Assembly: GCA_016720065.1 (NCBI GenBank)
Contig: JADJXY010000002.1
Span: forward strand, 137,001-201,000
DNA: 64,000 nucleotides
DNA from: Betaproteobacteria bacterium
GTDB taxonomy: Bacteria > Pseudomonadota > Gammaproteobacteria > Burkholderiales > Rhodocyclaceae
Direction: 5' to 3'
A model generated the notes under the pieces. It saw nothing but the letters and a program-made list of their open reading frames with translations, was not told the origin of the DNA and made no database searches. Position 1 is the first letter of the stretch. Each line of letters begins with the position of its first letter. The translations under genes and the position numbers were made by a program. Positions 27,462-36,234 of this stretch are shown here, piece after piece.

Positions 27462-27489
27462 GCCCGGCCTTGTGCCGGGCGTTTTCATT
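27462..27489 (+). terminator. Terminator after ppnP
   Basis: GCCCGGC (27462-27468) pairs with GCCGGGC (27474-27480) around CTTGT, followed by GTTTTCATT. It lies only 13 bases before the yajQ start codon, so it separates the two transcripts or partly limits read-through. Confidence 0.7.
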
Positions 27490-27501
27490 AAGGAGTTGCA
27501 A

Positions 27502-27996
27502 ATGCCTTCTTTCGATTTCACTTCCGAGGCCGACATGGTGGCACTCAAGAACGCCGTCGATGTGGCCGCCCGGCAGATCGAGAACCGTTACGACTTCAAG
27601 GGCACCTCGGCCAAGGTCGAGTTGAGCGAGAAGGACAAGCTCATCACCCTGCACGGGGATTCCGACTTCCAGTTGGATCAGATCAAGGACATCCTCTTTC
27701 CCGCCATGGAGAAGAAGGAGGTCGAGAGCACCAAGCGCCTCGACCACCAGCCGGTGCAGAAGGTCTCCGGCAACAAGGTGAAGCAGGAGCTGAAGATCAA
27801 GATGGGCATCGAGACCGAACTGGCAAAGAAGATCGTCAAGCTGGTCAAGGATGCCAAGCTCAAGGTGCAGGCTTCCATCCAGGGCGACGCCGTGCGCGTC
27901 CAGGGCGCCAAGCGGGACGACCTGCAGGAGTGCATCGCCCTGATCCGCAAGTCCATCACCGACTTTCCCATCAAGGCGGGAAACTTCCGCGACTGA
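27502..27996 (+). CDS. yajQ: YajQ family nucleotide-binding protein
   Basis: A 164-residue protein of the UPF0234/DUF520 family: start MPSFDFTSEADMVALKNAVD, then IENRYDFKGT, and the end VQGAKRDDLQECIALIRK.FPIKAGNFRD. YajQ proteins bind nucleotides; in Xanthomonas a member binds c-di-GMP. AAGGAG lies about eight bases before the ATG. A bidirectional terminator follows. Confidence 0.95.
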   Translation: MPSFDFTSEADMVALKNAVDVAARQIENRYDFKGTSAKVELSEKDKLITLHGDSDFQLDQIKDILFPAMEKKEVESTKRLDHQPVQKVSGNKVKQELKIKMGIETELAKKIVKLVKDAKLKVQASIQGDAVRVQGAKRDDLQECIALIRKSITDFPIKAGNFRD

Positions 27997-28016
27997 GCGC
28001 GGCGTGCCCGGCTGCG

Positions 28017-28042
28017 AAAAAGGCACCTGCGGGCGCCTTTTC
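28017..28042. terminator. Bidirectional terminator between yajQ and the amidotransferase gene
   Basis: AAAAGGC (28018-28024) pairs with GCCTTTT (28035-28041), with two further inner pairs and a four-base loop. Its T-run overlaps the stop codon of the converging amidotransferase gene. Confidence 0.75.
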
Positions 28043-28755
28043 TACGCCTTCAGACCCGTGATCCAGACACCGTAGAGCCGGTCCGCCAAGGCGCGCATGA
28101 CCGGCAGGCGGGCGGCAGCCTCGCCGAGCATCGCTTCCGGCTTCTGCACGCTGGGCTGGTCCGCGACGGCGGCGGCTTCCTCGGCCCACTGGCAGCACCA
28201 GGTGGCGATCATCTCCGGCGTCATTTCCACATGGCACTGCATGCCCAAGTGGGGGCCGCAGACAAACACTTGGTTGGCGCAGTAGGCGTTGGCGAAAAGG
28301 CGTGTGGCGCCAGGGGGAATGCTGAAGGTCTCGCCATGCCAATGGAATACCGTGCCGGCTCGGCCCGCATGTTCGCCCAGCCACTGGCGGGCAAGGTCGC
28401 TCTGCTCGGCCAGGGCCTCGCCCCAGCCGATTTCCCTGACCGGGTTGCGGGTAATCTGGCCGCCCAGGGCCTTGCTCATCAACTGGCCTCCGAGGCAGTG
28501 GCCGATTACCGGAATGTCCTTGGCGACGGCATCTTGGATCAGCGCACACACCTGATCAATCCAGGGCAGGGGATCGTTCACGCTCATGGGCCCACCCATG
28601 AAACAGAGGCCCGCATAGGCGTCGGCCCCGGCGGGCACTGGCTCTCCGGCATCGATGGCGATGAGGCGCCAGGGAATCCCGTGGCGTTCGAGGAATATGG
28701 CAAAATAGCCCGGACCCTCGCTGGGGGAATGGCGGAAAATGGCGACAGGACGCAT
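28042..28755 (-). CDS. Class I glutamine amidotransferase-like protein
   Basis: About 237 residues with the GATase-1 fold. The nucleophile is C87 in GHCLGG, with H175 and E177 in MQCHVEMT as the rest of the triad, so it should be catalytically competent. It resembles the stand-alone GMP-synthase-like amidotransferases of unknown substrate. ATG 28755 gives MRPVAIFRHSP, the family-like start; the longer frame upstream overlaps the divergent protease gene. Its first bases overlap nothing, but the two divergent starts are only about ten bases apart. Confidence 0.85.
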   Translation of the reverse strand: MRPVAIFRHSPSEGPGYFAIFLERHGIPWRLIAIDAGEPVPAGADAYAGLCFMGGPMSVNDPLPWIDQVCALIQDAVAKDIPVIGHCLGGQLMSKALGGQITRNPVREIGWGEALAEQSDLARQWLGEHAGRAGTVFHWHGETFSIPPGATRLFANAYCANQVFVCGPHLGMQCHVEMTPEMIATWCCQWAEEAAAVADQPSVQKPEAMLGEAAARLPVMRALADRLYGVWITGLKA

Positions 28756-28765
28756 GAGGGGACGG

Positions 28766-29413
28766 ATGCAGGAAAAACGAGGCTGGCATTTTATGCCCTG
28801 GCTGCTGCTTGCGCTATCGTCTGTTTCTCTGGCTGCTGATGTCGGTCTGGCGGGAGTCATGGGAAGCAAGGCCATGCTCACTTTAGGTGGCGGAGACCCG
28901 GAAGCGGTGGCCATCGGCCAGAGCTATGGGGGGGCGCGGGTGGTGGCCATACAGGGCGACCAGGTGATCGTCGAGATCGATGGTCGTCGGCGTCCGCTCA
29001 AGGTCGGACAGCACGCTGTTGGGAATGCGGGCGCAGGCGAGGGCAGCAAGGCGATTCTGACCTCTGATGGACAGGGGCACTTTTATGCCAACGGAACCAT
29101 CAATGGCCGTTCGGCACGTTTTCTGGTCGATACCGGGGCCACCATGGTTTCGTTGGGGGCGGGAGACGCCAAACGCCTGGGGCTCGATCCCGCCAAGGGA
29201 AAGCGTGGCTACAGCCAGACCGCCAACGGCCAGGTCGAAGTCAGCAAACTTACCCTGGATTCGGTCCAGGTCGGCGACATTACGTTGCACCAGGTGGACG
29301 CCATCGTGCATGCGTCGGGGGATTTGCCCTTCGCGCTTCTCGGGATGAGTTTCCTCAACCGGACCGAAATGGTCCGGGATGGGGATACACTGACCCTGCG
29401 CCGCCGTTATTGA
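28766..29413 (+). CDS. Retropepsin-like aspartic protease (TIGR02281 type)
   Basis: A 215-residue protein with an N-terminal signal or anchor helix (MPWLLLALSSVSLAADVG) and a C-terminal single-domain aspartic protease fold. The catalytic motif is FLVDTGATMVSLG and the partner segment is FALLGMSFLNR. Such clan AA proteases work as dimers in the periplasm; the substrate is unknown. The N-terminal ~90 residues include a conserved-looking region (AVAIGQSYGGARVVAIQGDQVIVEIDGRRRPLKVG). ATG 28766 has GAGGGG upstream. Confidence 0.82.
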   Translation: MQEKRGWHFMPWLLLALSSVSLAADVGLAGVMGSKAMLTLGGGDPEAVAIGQSYGGARVVAIQGDQVIVEIDGRRRPLKVGQHAVGNAGAGEGSKAILTSDGQGHFYANGTINGRSARFLVDTGATMVSLGAGDAKRLGLDPAKGKRGYSQTANGQVEVSKLTLDSVQVGDITLHQVDAIVHASGDLPFALLGMSFLNRTEMVRDGDTLTLRRRY

Positions 29414-29424
29414 CAGGAGGGGCC

Positions 29425-29682
29425 ATGCCTCAAAAGGATCAGGAAGTCACGCTTCTACGCCAGGAACTCGAACTGCTCATGGGCGAGCGCCAAGTGCTCC
29501 TGCAGGTGGCGGGGGCGGCGGCGGCGCTGATTGCGACCTTGGACAGCAAGCGTCTGCCGGTGGGGGCCATCGAGGCCGCCGACGTCGTTGCCACATCGAT
29601 CAACCGCCTGAGCGAAGAGACCCTGCGCGACGCGCTCGATTCGGTTCATGCGGAAATCGAGGGAGATACCGCAGCCGCATGA
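29425..29682 (+). CDS. Small hypothetical coiled-coil protein (85 aa)
   Basis: Not recognised by name. The N-terminal half is a heptad-like helix (EVTLLRQELELLMGERQVLLQVAGAAAALIATL); the rest is helical and acidic. It has a strong AGGAGG site. Its stop overlaps the next start (ATGA), so it is co-translated with the CoA pyrophosphatase gene. Confidence 0.65.
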   Translation: MPQKDQEVTLLRQELELLMGERQVLLQVAGAAAALIATLDSKRLPVGAIEAADVVATSINRLSEETLRDALDSVHAEIEGDTAAA

Positions 29683-30278
29683 GCCTCGATGTCCACCGCC
29701 TGCGGGCCTGCCTGCTGCCCGAACCGGCGGTGGGGGAATTCGTTGCCGAGGACGGTGCCCGGGAATGCGAACTGACGCCCGCGGCGGTGCTCTTTCCCAT
29801 CGTATGCCGCGACGATGGGCCTACCGTCCTCCTGACCCAGCGCACGGCCCACTTGCGCGACCATCCCGGCCAGATCAGCTTTCCCGGTGGACGGGTGGAG
29901 GAGGGCGATTCCGGGCCCGTGGCCACGGCTCTGCGCGAAAGTCTGGAGGAAGTCGGGCTGCCGGCGGCCTGTATCGAAGTCATCGGGTTTCTGCCTGAGT
30001 ATCGGACCGGGACCGGGTTCCGGGTGACTCCCGTGGTGGCCCTGGTGACCCCCCCCTTTCCCGTACGGCCCGATCCTTTCGAAGTGGCGGAAGTCTTCGA
30101 AGTGCCGCTGCAATTTCTCCTTGACCCTGCCAACCACCGGCGCGAGGCCGTCCATGTGCGGGGCGCCCTGCGCCAGTATTACGCCATGCCGTACGGTGAC
30201 TACTTCATCTGGGGGGCCACGGCCGGGATGATCCGCTCCCTCGTCAGTCGCCTGGGACTGGTTGCCGAGGGAACCTGA
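29679..30278 (+). CDS. Nudix CoA pyrophosphatase (NudL-like)
   Basis: A 199-residue Nudix hydrolase. The Nudix box begins GGRVEEGD and ends RESLEEVGL, and the upstream LLTQRTAHLRDHPGQISFPGG is the CoA-pyrophosphatase extension. It should split CoA or oxidised CoA to 4'-phosphopantetheine and 3',5'-ADP. ATGA overlap with the preceding gene. Confidence 0.9.
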   Translation: MSLDVHRLRACLLPEPAVGEFVAEDGARECELTPAAVLFPIVCRDDGPTVLLTQRTAHLRDHPGQISFPGGRVEEGDSGPVATALRESLEEVGLPAACIEVIGFLPEYRTGTGFRVTPVVALVTPPFPVRPDPFEVAEVFEVPLQFLLDPANHRREAVHVRGALRQYYAMPYGDYFIWGATAGMIRSLVSRLGLVAEGT

Positions 30279-30720
30279 AACAGTCGGGTGGCAGCTCGAC
30301 CGTTTCCGTCGGCACCCGGCCAAATCGCGCCGCGAGTCATAGCCTGAGGGGCGTTTTGCCGTGGTTTACCCGCGATTTCGTCAAGTTTTCCGGCGCGGTT
30401 TTCGGTATCATCATCCCGTCGCCGTTGCACTGCTCGGCGATCGCCTTCTTTGCCATCGGCGAACGGATCGGCCACCGGCAGATGTGCTTCGAGCGGCAGG
30501 CTTCTGGGTCGGGGCAGTGGGTCGCAGGGTGCCAGGCACCGGCGGTCGGGGGGCAAAAGCAATGCGTTGGGCGACCGTGCGGAGTTTTTTGAGGTCCGTG
30601 CGCAGTCGATTTCAAACCGGGTGCGTCGGGCCTCGTCCGGCGGGCCATTGCCCTTGGGCGCTTTTTTTGTCGAGCCTCGCCGCCGTGCCAGGCTGAGTGT
30701 TTTTTATCAGGAGAATCATA
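30279..30720. other. Gene-free stretch before the thiolase gene
   Basis: 442 bases without a convincing gene: the one short frame (30356-30592) has no family features or ribosome site. It contains a G/C-rich region, a T7 run at 30662-30668 after a weak GGGC-CATT-GCCC hairpin, and the thiolase leader ending in CAGGAGAATCATA. It may hold a promoter and a leader, but no -35/-10 pair is clear. Confidence 0.4.
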
Positions 30721-31905
30721 ATGAGCAGAGATGTTGTCGTTCTGAGCGCTGTCCGTTCCGCTATCGGTGCCTTTGGCGGTTCCCTGGCCGATTTCGAGGC
30801 CAGCGAGCTGGCTGGTGTCGTGATGAAGGAATCGGTCGTCCGCTCCGGCGTCGATCCCCAACTGATCAACTACGTCACCGTCGGCAACTGCATGCCGACC
30901 GACGCCCGCTACCCCTACGTTTCCCGCGTCGCCTCCATCCAGGCCGGTCTGTCCATGGACTCAGTTGCTATGCAGGTGAGCCGCCTGTGCGCCTCCGGCC
31001 TGCAGGGCATCGTCACCACCGCCCAGAACATTCTGCTGGGTGACTGCGACTACGGCATCGGTGGCGGCGTTGAAGTGATGTCCAAGGCGGCCTACATGCT
31101 GCCTGCACTGCGTTCCGGCGCCCGTATGGGCGACACCAAGGCCATCGACTCCATGGTTGCGGTGCTCACCGATCCCTTTGGCGTCGGCCACATGGGCGTG
31201 ACTGCCGAGAATCTAGCGGTCAAGCATGGCATCTCCCGCGAAGAGCAGGATGCCTTCGCCGTCGAATCCCAGCGCCGCGCCGCGGCCGCCATCGACGCCG
31301 GCCACTTCAAGTCCCAGATTCTCCCCATCGTGAAGCAGACCAAGAAGGGCGAAGTGGTTTTCGATACCGACGAACACCTCAAGCGCGGCACCACCATGGA
31401 ATCCCTGGCCAAGATGAAGCCGGCCTTCAAGAAGGACGGGGGCACGGTCACGGCAGGCAACGCCTCCGGCATCAACGACGGTGCCGCCTTCTTCGTTCTG
31501 GCCGATGGTGACACCGCGGTCAAGGCCGGCTACAAGCCCATGGCCCGTCTGGTCTCCTACGCCGTGGCCGGTGTGCCCAACGACATCATGGGTGAAGGCC
31601 CGATTCCCGCGTCTCGCCTGGCCCTCAAGAAGGCCGGTCTGACGCTCGACCAGATGGACGTCATCGAGTCCAACGAAGCCTTCGCCGCCCAGGCCCTGTC
31701 CGTCATGAAGGTGCTGGGTCTCGACCCGGCCAAGACCAACCCCAACGGTGGTGCCATCGCCCTGGGCCACCCGGTCGGCTGTTCCGGCGCCTTCATCGCC
31801 ACCAAGGCGGTGTATGAAATGAACCGCATCGGTGGCAAGTACTGTCTGGTGACCATGTGTATCGGGGGCGGGCAGGGTATCGCCGCCATCTTCGAGCGCG
31901 TCTGA
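30721..31905 (+). CDS. Acetyl-CoA acetyltransferase (thiolase, PhaA/BktB type)
   Basis: A 394-residue thiolase joining two acyl-CoA units. Catalytic residues: C90 (SRLCASGLQG), H350 (LGHPVGCSG) and C380 (TMCIGGGQG). This type supplies acetoacetyl-CoA for polyhydroxyalkanoate or works in short-chain fatty-acid turnover; no phaB or phaC is adjacent, so the role is open. AGGAG lies eight bases before the ATG. Codons are strongly biased, suggesting high expression. A strong terminator follows at 31928. Confidence 0.9.
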   Translation: MSRDVVVLSAVRSAIGAFGGSLADFEASELAGVVMKESVVRSGVDPQLINYVTVGNCMPTDARYPYVSRVASIQAGLSMDSVAMQVSRLCASGLQGIVTTAQNILLGDCDYGIGGGVEVMSKAAYMLPALRSGARMGDTKAIDSMVAVLTDPFGVGHMGVTAENLAVKHGISREEQDAFAVESQRRAAAAIDAGHFKSQILPIVKQTKKGEVVFDTDEHLKRGTTMESLAKMKPAFKKDGGTVTAGNASGINDGAAFFVLADGDTAVKAGYKPMARLVSYAVAGVPNDIMGEGPIPASRLALKKAGLTLDQMDVIESNEAFAAQALSVMKVLGLDPAKTNPNGGAIALGHPVGCSGAFIATKAVYEMNRIGGKYCLVTMCIGGGQGIAAIFERV

Positions 31906-31927
31906 TCTCCTGCGCTCCAGGACAGGA

Positions 31928-31956
31928 AACCGCCGGCTGGTCCGGCGGTTTTTCTT
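31928..31956 (+). terminator. Terminator after the thiolase gene
   Basis: AACCGCCGG (31928-31936) pairs with CCGGCGGTT (31942-31950) around CTGGT, followed by TTTCTTTTCT. Confidence 0.9.
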
Positions 31957-31962
31957 TTCTGC

Positions 31963-32082
31963 TGCCAGCAAGATGAAAGTACGGCCGCGCCTCCAGCGCG
32001 TAGACCATGGGTTCAGAAATGCAGGAAGACCGGGGAGCCACCGAATAGCCCGGATCTTCCGGGGGCAGTGGGGATTGCCGAA
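31963..32082 (+). repeat. Dispersed repeat, copy A
   Basis: Begins TGCCAGCAAGATGAAAGTAC, then a GCGC-rich hairpin, CCATGGGTTC, and the core AGCCACCGAATAGCCCGGATC with CGGGGGCAGTGGGGATTG. The same arrangement recurs at 32561-32675 and 42101-42230. No coding frame is supported. Confidence 0.6.
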
Positions 32083-32116
32083 CCCTTGGGTTCCGCCTTG
32101 AGGGCGTGTAACTTGT

Positions 32117-32580
32117 TCTTGCTTCGCAAAGAAAATGTCACCAAAAAGAAGGCGACCCCAGGGGCGACGCCGGGCGTTGCCCGGTCCCGTGCGCGACTCG
32201 GGCTCCCGGGCGGGTCGCTAAACTCGCCTGCGGCTCGGACAACGCGACCCGAAGGCCCCCGGAAGCCCTGCGTTGCTCAGCGTCTTCCATGGGGGGGACA
32301 GGCGTCCGGGCTCAAAAGTCGGGTCGGCGGCCTTGGCTGCCTTAGTTCGGAGCGTGGGTGAGAGGCGGTTGAACCGTTCAGTCCGGCCGCTTCTGGGCCC
32401 CTTGAGAGGAGCCGAGCAACGCAGGGGGCTTGGGGGAAGTCGGCTCGCGTTGTCTGAGCCCCCGGGGCGAGTTTAGCGAGCCGCCCAAGCCCCCGAGTAG
32501 CGCAGGGTACCCCGCAACGCGGGGCTCCGACCCAGGGGTGGCTTCTAGCTACTTTCTTCTTGCCACCAAGAAGAAAGTAC
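32117..32580. repeat. Giant imperfect palindrome (about 460 bp)
   Basis: The arms 32196-32282 and 32408-32498 are imperfect inverted copies of about 90 bases, sharing for example GTCGCTAAACTCGCC / GGGCGAGTTTAGCGAGC and CCTGCGTTGCTC / GAGCAACGCAGG. Pairing continues more loosely outward to AAGAAA / TTTCTT at both ends. At the right tip a perfect 12-base hairpin (TACTTTCTTCTT, 32550-32561, with 32568-32579) is present. The central ~125 bases are unpaired. No gene is seen; it could be a mobile non-autonomous element or a large structured RNA. Confidence 0.6.
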
Positions 32581-32675
32581 GCCCGCGCATCAGGCGCGGA
32601 AACCATGGTTTCAGAAAAGCGGGCATGCCGGGCAGCCACCGTATGGCCCGGCTTTCCCGGAAGCATCACGGACTG
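32561..32675 (+). repeat. Dispersed repeat, copy B
   Basis: Begins TGCCACCAAGAAGAAAGTAC, then CCGCGCATCAGGCGCGG, CCATGGTTTC, and the core AGCCACCGTATGGCCCGG with TTTCCCGGAAGCATC. Same orientation as copies A and C. It starts inside the right tip of the giant palindrome. Confidence 0.6.
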
Positions 32676-32856
32676 CGGAAGCTATCTGCGGGCCAGGCTA
32701 ATAGAATGCGGATTCCCTGTCCTGGGGCGAAGTGGTGCAGGGTTGCCACGCATTGCCCAGGAATGGTGCGGGAATGGCCTGGTCGGGCCACCAGAAGGGG
32801 AATACCGGTGGCTCGGCTTTTGCTAATGCTGCCCCATATATCGATCGGAGAACCCC

Positions 32857-35800
32857 GTGTCCATTCACGTCGCCCTCAACCACGTTACCCACTACCACTA
32901 CGACCGCCTGGTCGGCCTCGGCCCCCAGGTCATCCGCCTGCGGCCCTGTCCCCATTCGCGGACCCGCATCCTGTCCTACGCGTTGAAGGTCGGGCCGGCA
33001 GAGCATTTCATCAACTGGCAGCAGGATCCCCAGGGCAACTACTTGGCCCGCCTGGTCTTCCCGGAGAAGACCCGGGAGTTCCGCATCGAGGTCGATCTGG
33101 TGGCCGAGATGTCGGTCATCAACCCCTTCGATTTCTTCCTGGAACCCCACGCCGAGCACATTCCCTTTGCCTACGAGGCCTGGCAGCGCCACGAACTGAC
33201 GCCCTACCTCTACCAGTTGCCGGCGACGCCGCGCTTCCAGCAGTACCTCGACGCCATTCCCCGGGCCAGGGCCCGCAGCGTCGATTTCCTGGTCGCCCTG
33301 AACGCCCGCCTGCAGCAGGACATCGCCTACACCATCCGCATGGAGCCCGGCGTGCAGACGCCGGAGGAAACCCTGGTGAAGCGTTCCGGCTCCTGCCGCG
33401 ATTCGGCCTGGCTGCTGGTGCAACTCCTGCGCCACCTGGGCCTCGCCGCCCGCTTCGTCTCCGGCTACCTGATTCAACTGACGCCGGACGTCAAATCCCT
33501 CGATGGTCCCTCGGGGCCGGAAGCCGATTTCACCGACCTCCACGCCTGGGCCGAGGTCTATCTGCCCGGTGCGGGCTGGATCGGCCTCGATCCCACCTCC
33601 GGCCTCTTCGCCGGGGAAGGCCACATTCCGCTTGCCTGTACGCCGGAACCTGCGTCTGCTGCGCCGCTCACCGGCGCCATCGACGAATGCGAAACGACAT
33701 TCGGCCACACCATGCGGGTCACCCGCATCTGGGAAGCGCCCCGGGTGACCAAACCGTACAGCGACGAGCAGTGGGCGGAGATCGAAAGCCTCGGCCATCG
33801 CATCGACGCCCGGCTCACGGCCCGCGACGTGCGCCTGACCCAGGGCGGCGAACCCACCTTCGTGGCCGTGGACGACCCCGACGGCGCCGAGTGGAACACC
33901 GACGCCCTCGGGCCCACCAAGCGCCTGCTGGCGGCAGACCTCTTCCATCGCCTGCGGGAAAAATACGGTGCCCAGGGCTTCATGCACTTCGGCCAGGGCA
34001 AGTGGTACCCCGGCGAGCAACTGCCGCGCTGGAGCCTCAACTGCTTCTGGCGCAAGGACGGCCAGCCCCTGTGGGGCAACCCGGCCCTCTACGCCGACGA
34101 GAAGAAGGACTACGGCGTCACCGAGGCCCAATCGGCGGCTTTCCTGGAGCGGGTGGCCCGCAACCTGGGCCTCGACTCCGGGGACATCTTCCCTGCCTTC
34201 GAAGACGTTTTCTACTACCTGTGGCGGGAGCGGCGCCTGCCCGGCAACGTCGATCCCTTCGACTCGCGGGTGGACGATCCCTTGGAGCGGGCCCGCCTGA
34301 TGAAGGTGTTTTCCCAGGGCCTGACCCAGACCGTCGGCCACGTCTTCCCGGTGATGAGGGACGTCGCTGGCCGGTGGCAGACCGGCCCCTGGTTCCTGCG
34401 CTCCGAGCGCTGCTACCTGTTCCCCGGCGACTCGCCCATGGGCTGGCGCCTGCCGCTGGATTCCCAACCCTGGGTCGCCAAGGCCGACTACCCCTACCAG
34501 CATCCCCTCGATCCTTCCCAGGTGCCGGCGCCCCTCAAGTCCTACGCCGAAATCCGCCGGCAATTCGCGGCCGTGGTGGAGGCCGCCCGGGCCCGCCAGG
34601 TCGCTGCCGGCCGGGGCGAGGGCAAGGCTGCCGCCCCTGACACCGTGCCAGGCTTCAAGGAATCCGCCGCCTTGATCACCCGGCTGGCCATGTGCGCCCA
34701 GCCCCGGGACGGCAAGCTCTACGTCTTCATGCCCCCCACCGGCGGGCTCGACGATTACCTGGAGCTGGTGGCCGCCTGCGAGCAGGCCGCCGAGGCCATG
34801 AACCTGCCGCTCATTTTCGAGGGCTACCCGCCCCCCGCCGACCCGCGCCTGGCCCATTTCAGCGTCACCCCCGACCCCGGGGTCATTGAGGTGAACGTGC
34901 ATCCAGCCAGATCCTGGGACCAACTCGTGGAGCGGACCACCCACCTCTACGACGCCGCCCACCTCTCCCGCCTGACCAGCGAGAAGTTCATGCTCGACGG
35001 CCGCCACACCGGCACCGGCGGCGGCAACCACTTCGTCCTCGGCGGCGCGACGCCCAACGATTCCCCCTTCCTGCGCCGGCCGGATTTGCTCAAGAGCCTT
35101 ATCGCCTACTGGCACAACCACCCCAGCCTCTCCTACCTGTTTTCCGGCCTGTTCATCGGCCCCACCAGCCAGGCGCCGCGGGTGGACGAGGCGAGGAACG
35201 ACGCCCTCTACGAACTGGAGATCGCCTTCCGGGAAATCGCGCGCCAGGGCGACAACACGCAGCCCTGGCTCATCGACCGCATCCTGCGCAACCTGCTGGT
35301 CGACGTTACCGGCAATACCCACCGGGCCGAATTCTGCATCGACAAACTCTATTCGCCTGACGGTCCCGCCGGCCGCCACGGGCTCCTGGAACTGCGCGCC
35401 TTCGAGATGCCGCCCCACGCCCGCATGTCGCTGGCGCAGCAGCTTCTCCTGCGCGGCCTCATCGCCCGCTTCTGGGACCAGCCCTACGATCCGCCCCGGC
35501 TGGCCCGCTGGGGCACCGAACTGCACGACCGCTTCATGCTGCCCCATTTCGTCGAGCAGGATTTCCGCGACGTGGCGGAGGACATGCAGCAGGCCGGCTT
35601 CCCCTTTCAGGCTGAGTGGTTCGCCCCTCATTTCGAATTCCGCTTTCCCAAGTACGGCGACTTCGCCGCCAAGGGCATCGACTTCGAGCTGCGCCACGCC
35701 CTCGAACCCTGGCATGTCATGGGGGAGGAGGGCAATGTGGGGACCACCGTGCGCTTCGTCGATTCCTCGGTGGAGCGGGTCCAGGTCAAGGTCGCCGGCA

Positions 35801-36183
35801 TGGCGCCGGACCGCTACGTGCTCACCTGTAACGGCCGTGCCGTTCCCCTGCAGCCCACCGGCACCAACGGCGAGTTCGTCGCCGGCGTGCGTTACCGGGC
35901 CTGGCAGCCGGCCTCCTGCCTGCACCCCACCGTCGGCGTCCATGGCCCCCTGGTCTTCGATCTGGTGGATACCTGGATGCAGCGCTCCCTGGGCGGCTGC
36001 CAGTACCACGTGGCTCACCCCGGCGGGCGCAATTTCGAGGCCTTTCCGGTCAATGCCTTCGAGGCGGAAAGCCGCCGCCTGGCCCGCTTCTTCCGCTTCG
36101 GCCACACGCCGGGACGGATGCAGGTCCAGGCCCCCGAGATCAGCGCCGAACACCCGTTTACGCTAGACTTGCGGCGTTTCTAA
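32857..36183 (+). CDS. Transglutaminase-like / DUF2126 putative amidoligase fusion
   Basis: A 1108-residue cytoplasmic protein. Residues 1-~280 are a bacterial transglutaminase-like unit: an N-terminal beta domain, then RSGSCRDSAWLLVQLLRHLGLAARFVSGY (Cys), DLHAWAEVYLPG (His) and IGLDPTSG (Asp), an intact triad. Residues ~310-1108 are DUF2126, a putative amidoligase (TQGGEPTFV, HFGQGKWYPGEQLPRW, TGGGNHFVLGG, ELRAFEMPPH). In known genomes it sits with circularly permuted ATP-grasp, alpha-E and transglutaminase proteins, as here; the set is proposed to make or remove peptide amide bonds. GTG start with CGGAGA upstream. The substrate is unknown. Confidence 0.88.
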   Translation: MSIHVALNHVTHYHYDRLVGLGPQVIRLRPCPHSRTRILSYALKVGPAEHFINWQQDPQGNYLARLVFPEKTREFRIEVDLVAEMSVINPFDFFLEPHAEHIPFAYEAWQRHELTPYLYQLPATPRFQQYLDAIPRARARSVDFLVALNARLQQDIAYTIRMEPGVQTPEETLVKRSGSCRDSAWLLVQLLRHLGLAARFVSGYLIQLTPDVKSLDGPSGPEADFTDLHAWAEVYLPGAGWIGLDPTSGLFAGEGHIPLACTPEPASAAPLTGAIDECETTFGHTMRVTRIWEAPRVTKPYSDEQWAEIESLGHRIDARLTARDVRLTQGGEPTFVAVDDPDGAEWNTDALGPTKRLLAADLFHRLREKYGAQGFMHFGQGKWYPGEQLPRWSLNCFWRKDGQPLWGNPALYADEKKDYGVTEAQSAAFLERVARNLGLDSGDIFPAFEDVFYYLWRERRLPGNVDPFDSRVDDPLERARLMKVFSQGLTQTVGHVFPVMRDVAGRWQTGPWFLRSERCYLFPGDSPMGWRLPLDSQPWVAKADYPYQHPLDPSQVPAPLKSYAEIRRQFAAVVEAARARQVAAGRGEGKAAAPDTVPGFKESAALITRLAMCAQPRDGKLYVFMPPTGGLDDYLELVAACEQAAEAMNLPLIFEGYPPPADPRLAHFSVTPDPGVIEVNVHPARSWDQLVERTTHLYDAAHLSRLTSEKFMLDGRHTGTGGGNHFVLGGATPNDSPFLRRPDLLKSLIAYWHNHPSLSYLFSGLFIGPTSQAPRVDEARNDALYELEIAFREIARQGDNTQPWLIDRILRNLLVDVTGNTHRAEFCIDKLYSPDGPAGRHGLLELRAFEMPPHARMSLAQQLLLRGLIARFWDQPYDPPRLARWGTELHDRFMLPHFVEQDFRDVAEDMQQAGFPFQAEWFAPHFEFRFPKYGDFAAKGIDFELRHALEPWHVMGEEGNVGTTVRFVDSSVERVQVKVAGMAPDRYVLTCNGRAVPLQPTGTNGEFVAGVRYRAWQPASCLHPTVGVHGPLVFDLVDTWMQRSLGGCQYHVAHPGGRNFEAFPVNAFEAESRRLARFFRFGHTPGRMQVQAPEISAEHPFTLDLRRF

Positions 36184-36234
36184 CGCCGAATGACGGCGCG
36201 CTGCGGCGCGCCGTTCTTGCCTTTACGACCGTCC

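Noticed and set aside
30356..30592. 78-codon frame before the thiolase gene
   Set aside because: No ribosome site, no recognisable motif, and composition like non-coding DNA.
32430..34640. Frame running from the palindrome into the DUF2126 gene
   Set aside because: Arg/Pro-rich shadow in another frame of a well supported gene.
32698..36153. 1151-codon open frame opposite the DUF2126 gene
   Set aside because: Antisense shadow; the plus strand has an intact transglutaminase triad and DUF2126 motifs.
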